Assembly (NCBI GenBank): GCA_964200075.2
Contig: CAXNAA020000390.1
Location: forward strand, 1 to 21,741
Direction of reading: 5' to 3'
Origin: Sphacelaria rigidula
Taxonomy: Eukaryota > Phaeophyceae > Sphacelariales
Length of the DNA: 21,741 bases
The notes beneath the pieces are model-generated. The model saw nothing but the letters and a program-made list of their open reading frames with translations. It ran no database searches and had not been told where the DNA came from. The translations under genes were made by a program, and so were the position numbers. Of the stretch, positions 17,538-21,741 are shown piece after piece. Positions within the stretch are counted from its first letter, which is position 1. Each line of letters begins with the position of its first letter.

Positions 17538-17637
17538 GACAGTACAGTGCTGTCTGACTGTCTGCACAGTGTGTGTGTTTCGTACAGTAGGATACGAAGA
17601 AGGGGACAGCATGCAGTGTAGACAGCACAGGACTGTC
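17538..17637. repeat. Inverted repeat of CTGT/ACAG-rich sequence
   Basis: GACAGTACAGTGCTGTCT (17538-17555) matches the inverted sequence at 17620-17637 in 16 of 18 positions. The surroundings are rich in ACAGTAC and CTGTC words, like the ACTGT runs at about 613-632 and 18856-18871. It is probably low-complexity repeat DNA. Confidence 0.45.
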
Positions 17638-19324
17638 CATACTCTTCCCGTACAGGGGAATGCAAGAAAAGGATGAACAACGCTGTACTGTCCGTGAGCG
17701 TGCACGCAAGTCGGTCGCCCACCCTACTACACAATTCCGTCGCCGACCTTTACAATAAACGACAATGCCCAAGTTTTTGCCGCCAAAAAAACACATCATG
17801 CCAAGAGGCTGCTGGCAGTGTCGGTTCACAACTACTGCAGTGCATGTAACCTGTGTTCAACTCTTCATCTATGCTGCAGGCTTGTCTTGGTCGTTGAGAA
17901 AATTGTGCGAGGTTTGCATGTTTCTGTGAAAGGGTGGTATCAAGCGTGCTGTCCCTTTATTTATTTCCATCGCGTTATTCGATCGAAAAAGGCCGCGTCT
18001 CATCGACACCGAAACAAGCAGGCGGGAAAAGGAACAAGCCACCAGAAGCATGTTGATAAGTCGCCGCAACCATAGACCCTCCGCCCGGCGATCAATCAAT
18101 GTGCTTTTGAACGCTTGATCCTTTTCTCGCTTTATTATTTGGTCTCGACAAGACACGGCCTGAGCTTTTCTGCTTTTCACCCTGCCGGTCACCCGCGAAT
18201 AATTATAAAACGTGTGTGAAGTTATCATAGAACATGAATGAATTGGGCATGTTAGATACGAACGAATTCAATTCCGCTGCACGTTTTTTCAGCATGGGCG
18301 TTAGGGATATTTTTCTATTTCTTTCATTTCCGCTCATTTCGTGCCGGAACAGTGGGTTTAATGCTGCAATTTGGATGTTCGGACGAGTACCGAATCCGCC
18401 ATTTTGTATCACTGGTTTTGTTCCCCATAGCATGTGGTCTTTATTAAAGTAAAAGTTCAACGGGCCGCCACAGCAGCATTGGGATATCGCACTTTTTGAA
18501 CCACAAACCTAGTTCCTTGACCGTACTTCCAGGCTTTGACCCCCGATACCCCCGTTTGACCTATGCGTCCTTGTGTCACCGCGATGTGGAATCATTGCCT
18601 ACAGGATTGTATGGGCGAATATCCAGTTGTTTATGCAAGGACGATGATGATAAAACGTGTTGCTAAAAGCCGTCGTTTCTTGCCCTGAGGTGTGCGGTGC
18701 TGCAATGTCTGTTCGACTACGAAGGGAAGGGGCCCGGGAGTTTAATCCCCCCCCCTCACCCCCAACAATTCGCTGTACAGTACGAGACTTGGACATTTTC
18801 AATTTCTAACTTTGCCAACACATGTTCGCGCTGGCTCTCAGGCTTTCACCCAACGGTACTGTACTGTACATGGGCCAGAAAGGATATTAACGGGGCTGGG
18901 TACACGACAGACACGAAGGTGCATCCATATCTGAGCGAAGTAGGATACACGTGGTCATGGGTGTGCATTGTTGTGGCACCGTACACTACAGCCAACAATA
19001 CCGCATGGGCCAGCTTTGGAGTCAATTGCTTCGTAGGGGTGTTGGCGCATATATTCGCCATATTAAACCAAATCTCCCCACTGGTGTGTGTGGCGGAGAC
19101 TGAAAATAACAGATACGGTGAGAACACGAGGGCGGCTGAAAACACCAGACGGCGCTGAACCGATTCCAGAAATCAACATCTCAGCAACTTCAGGTCTCCC
19201 ACATTGTTCACCGCAATACATGTGCGAGGTCATGGTACCTGAGTATCACAACTTGGAATACAACCGTGAACGGGGGAGAAACGGGCATGATTTACTTATC
19301 CCCAGCGACGGATCACTTCGTGCG

Positions 19325-19352
19325 ACCCTGTTTTGGGTTCAACAAACAGGGT
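19325..19352. repeat. Short hairpin ACCCTGTTT/AAACAGGGT
   Basis: Perfect 9-bp arms around a 10-base loop. There is no associated gene end on either strand that would make it a processing signal. Confidence 0.5.
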
Positions 19353-19434
19353 AGCAGCAGGAAGGGTATGTGCTAGGGGGGTACCACCGAACGGGAACGG
19401 AAAATCGTTCCGAATTGCGCAAACTACGTCAACT

Positions 19435-19786
19435 TCATCTCTCCGTCAACGTGTATGTGTGCCCACGACACGAATCCATCCCGAGTGTTGCTGCACACTC
19501 CACGTGATTCCTACAGCACACTGCAATACGCAGAGATGAAGATGAACCGGCTTAAAACAAATGCAAATCCATGGCAAACATCCACGCAAGCAGGCAGCTA
19601 GCATCTGGGTTATTCAGCTGACACGATATCACACTTGAAACCTCCTCACCCATGGGGCGCCCAGCGATCCTCGCCGTGCTTTTGCTCTCCAGCAGCACCC
19701 CACATATCCATCATGGCCAGGCTCGAGCCCATACCCCGGGTTGGTGTGAGGCACAGCATTGATGCAGCGAGTACCAGCACTCTCAT
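19435..19786 (-). CDS. Possible small secreted peptide, two exons
   Basis: Exon A (19786-19650) starts MRVLVLAASMLCLTPTRG, which looks like a cleavable signal peptide, and ends at donor GG|GTGAGG (phase 2). Exon B (19510-19435) follows acceptor gctgtag|G in matching phase and adds NHVECAATLGMDSCRGHTYT to a TGA. Total length is about 70 residues with two Cys in the predicted mature part. A competing acceptor (tattgcag) 10 bases upstream would end translation after three more residues. The reading frame of exon A is open further upstream, so the start is not certain. No family is recognised. Confidence 0.3.
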
Positions 19787-20913
19787 AAGAGGAAGCACCC
19801 ATGTCCTAAGTCTAGCCCGCCTGCTTCTAAAACTCGTGCCTCGGCTGTCATGCCCCCCTCCAGCATCCTGATCATCGTCGCCATCAAGACAGCATCCATA
19901 TTTACTGTTGATTTTGGGCTGCACTAAGACCAATCCGGCACGGACTTCTGTGAGGTTTGGCTTTCTGATTCCACTAATAGCGTTGTTGCCGCCAATATTT
20001 GACAGCTTGGCGTACATAGTAGAAACGGGACTACAATCGGAGGTGGCTCACAAGCCACCTCTCTCCCTGATACGCTGGTAAGGCTTGCGTTTCTTCCGCG
20101 GAAAAAAATGGTCATAATCTTTTGGACGTACGTGAAAAACACTCAGGGTGGGCTCCTCGGAGTTCTCAGGGTGTTCCGTTTCTGTTTGTCCATCAAATTA
20201 TCCATTTCCCATTTCTGTTTACCCTCGGGACGACAAGAGATCGACCTATGTCTCACCCATGGAAAATTTTAAATCAAGGTATACCACAGAAAAATCAACG
20301 ATAGGAGCTTCTATGAGGGAGAGAGAAGTTTGCGTCGGGTGAGGGGTCGTAAAATGCACAGATATTATTTTGTTCATCTGAAAACTGCACAACACAACGG
20401 ACTAGTTGTCAGTCTTGAAACTATTATCATAGACAAAACAATAGGGGTTTTCTGAACATTGCAGATTCCAAATAGCGCAGATTTTAAAAATGGCGGTGAC
20501 TCGGTCATCGCCAAAGGGTATGACATGGTAGATATGTCATTGCTTTGGTTATCGCGTACAATCACAAGACAATTCGTTATTCAGACCCGAAGTCACAGAA
20601 AAATAGGTGACCAATCAACATTGGCCAGGTGAAAAGAACGTACACGGAACGGTACGGCTGCGGGACTGCTCTACAAGCGGCCAATCCTCATCTAACACAG
20701 AACTGCCGGGCAGCAACAATCAAACAACTTCGCTGTTGCCACGTCTAGGCGTGGTTGGCTTTCGGGACGGTTCGGTTTGCGTGGCTTTGGTGGAGTAGGT
20801 AGTCGCAAACGGAGCTTGTTCTGTGGCGGCTACACTGCAGGAAGTCAGGAGTAGAGAGACACAATACAGACAGTGGTGGTACAGCGCAGGAGGAACGGGC
20901 GGAGATTGCAGCC
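19787..20913. other. Intergenic region upstream of the GOT1-type gene
   Basis: No coding exon recognised. It would contain the promoter and 5' untranslated region of the GOT1-type gene; a CTCAGGGTG word repeats at about 20140 and 20165. No core promoter motif is clear. Confidence 0.4.
20041..20060. repeat. Short hairpin AGGTGGCT/AGCCACCT
   Basis: Perfect 8-bp arms with a 4-base loop in the stretch upstream of the GOT1-type gene. Possibly chance. Confidence 0.4.
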
Positions 20914-21025
20914 ATGCTATCGGTGTCCGATAACAGGAAGATAGGGACGGGGTTGCTGGCCTTGGGAGGCATCTTTTTGTTTCTGGGCGTCTTGTTCTTC
21001 TTCGATGCGGGGCTGTTGGCCATCG
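20914..21025 (+). CDS. GOT1-type vesicle transport protein, first coding exon (partial)
   Basis: GOT1 proteins are small four-span Golgi membrane proteins needed for ER-Golgi vesicle traffic. The exon encodes MLSVSDNRKIGTGLLALGGI and continues through FLFLGVLFFFDAGLLAIG. That is the family's 'D.qkIG.GL...G..FlflGvllFFD..LLa.GN' N-terminus with its first transmembrane span. The ATG is the natural family start. The exon stops at ATC G|GTGAGT, a strong donor in phase 1, exactly before the conserved Gly-Asn. The missing spans (about 100 residues) are not found in the remaining 716 bases, so the intron continues past the window. Confidence 0.85.
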
Positions 21026-21666
21026 GTGAGTTGTTTGCTCTTGGGCTCACATTTACTGCATCTCCAGTCTCAGAGCTATCAACGTGTCGGGATAGAAAAC
21101 AAGTGCACAAACAGGACAACAGACGACATTATCGTACCTTACCGCGCTCTCAGCTCTCGGCACAAGATCACAATACGAGTCTCGAAACGCCTTTTTTGAA
21201 GAGGAGAAAAAGACGTCGGCGCACTACCAAGGTCACGGAGTATAACACCCCTACTCTCTTGAATGCTTTTCCGATCTCCATTCGCTCGAAAATAGCGACA
21301 GTGCCGTGACTTGTGTCGCTGGCAGATCTCATTGCGATCATCTGATACTTTCCATCTTCCGGGAGTACAAAATATTCCCGTTTCTTATCCAAGGAAAAGA
21401 ACTTATTGTCGGTCGGAGGTGGTGACTCCGTCATCTACACACTTCGCCCTTGCCCTTCGGGTGGATCTCTTGTGTGGTTTCATGGGTTGGGTGTGATGGC
21501 AATTTGGTACGTTGTGACTGTTTATTACTCTGCATTGCCGCGTCTGATTGGTTCCTGCTCTGCTAGACCTCCCAGAAGAAAAACTCCGTGGATTGGACAA
21601 AGCGGCTGATGCTGCAAGCGTCACGATAAAAACCGCATCTCTTGTATTATACAAAACATTAACACT

Positions 21667-21741
21667 CCCCCGGTGGCTCAGTCGGTAACCTCGTGACCTT
21701 CTGATGGTTGAGTAGGGGGGTTCGATTCCCGGAGCGATCTG
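21667..21741 (+). mobile_element. tRNA-like (Gln-CTG-like) SINE head, cut by window end
   Basis: A perfect A box (TGGCTCAGTCGG, 21674-21685) and B box (GGTTCGATTCC, 21719-21729) are spaced as in a tRNA. An anticodon-like arm with loop TTCTGAT would carry CTG. The acceptor stem does not pair, the D stem lacks its second half and only three T-stem pairs form. That argues for a SINE head or tRNA pseudogene inside the GOT1 intron. Confidence 0.5.

Larger units (their letters stand above)
17187..19434. other. No recognised gene over about 2.2 kb
   Basis: Contains the CTGT/ACAG inverted repeat, GTACTGTACTGTAC-type runs near 18856 and scattered open frames, the longest a 153-codon forward frame at 18697-19158. 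None has a recognisable domain. A short forward segment after acceptor cgttcag near 17341 reads VSQPNAARVLENDIEAVSHH and is protein-like, but it ends in TAG and has no partner. Confidence 0.4.

Noticed and set aside
18697-19158. 153-codon forward open frame
   Set aside because: No domain, no splice borders, and it contains GTAC/ACTGT-type repeat sequence; likely an open frame by chance.
21168-21434. Minus-strand 88-codon frame opposite the GOT1 intron
   Set aside because: The amino-acid mix is passable, but it lies in the intron of an opposite-strand gene and has no recognisable family; not claimed.

Overview
The window is nuclear DNA from a eukaryote with long introns. The exon/intron style (13 coding exons, introns of roughly 360-970 bp, GTGAG-type donors), the moderate GC content, the runs built on ACTGT/GTAC and the dispersed inverted-repeat elements suggest a brown alga (Ectocarpus- or kelp-like). 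That assignment is inference, not proof. No bacterial operons, ribosome binding sites, CRISPR arrays or rRNA were seen. Region by region: positions 1-1273 hold no recognised gene. Positions 1274-11082 on the minus strand are one large split gene for a membrane-anchored UDP-glycosyltransferase-like protein (GT1/UGT family). I rebuilt it exon by exon from family motifs, GT-AG borders and codon phase. Ten of its twelve or so introns join with matching phase. The stretch 4433-5462 (exons 8 to 10) is the only part whose splicing stays unresolved, and it contains a foldback transposon. The predicted enzyme keeps the fold, the acidic dyad residue and the C-terminal membrane anchor but has lost the usual catalytic His and the His of the donor-phosphate motif. 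It also gains a Gly/His/Ser-rich tail from its last exon. Positions 11083-13880 are mostly intergenic: a G-rich tract and a telomere-like tract lie just upstream of the UGT start, followed by two weakly supported plus-strand open segments. Positions 13888-15402 are a tandem triplication of a unit of about 500 bp, each unit containing a long inverted repeat whose inner ends are CAG and CTG runs. Positions 15488-15534 form an AT-rich hairpin. Positions 16229-17183 hold two abutting inverted-repeat elements; the second has a TAA duplication on both sides and looks like a PIF/Harbinger-type MITE. Positions 17187-19434 hold no clear gene. Positions 19435-19786 (minus) may encode a small secreted peptide in two exons. 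At 20914-21025 (plus) lies the first coding exon of a GOT1-type Golgi vesicle-transport protein, whose first intron runs off the window and carries a tRNA-like SINE head at its visible end. The two confident genes, a secretory-pathway glycosyltransferase and a Golgi transport protein, show no sign of co-regulation. The rest is accessory repeat DNA.
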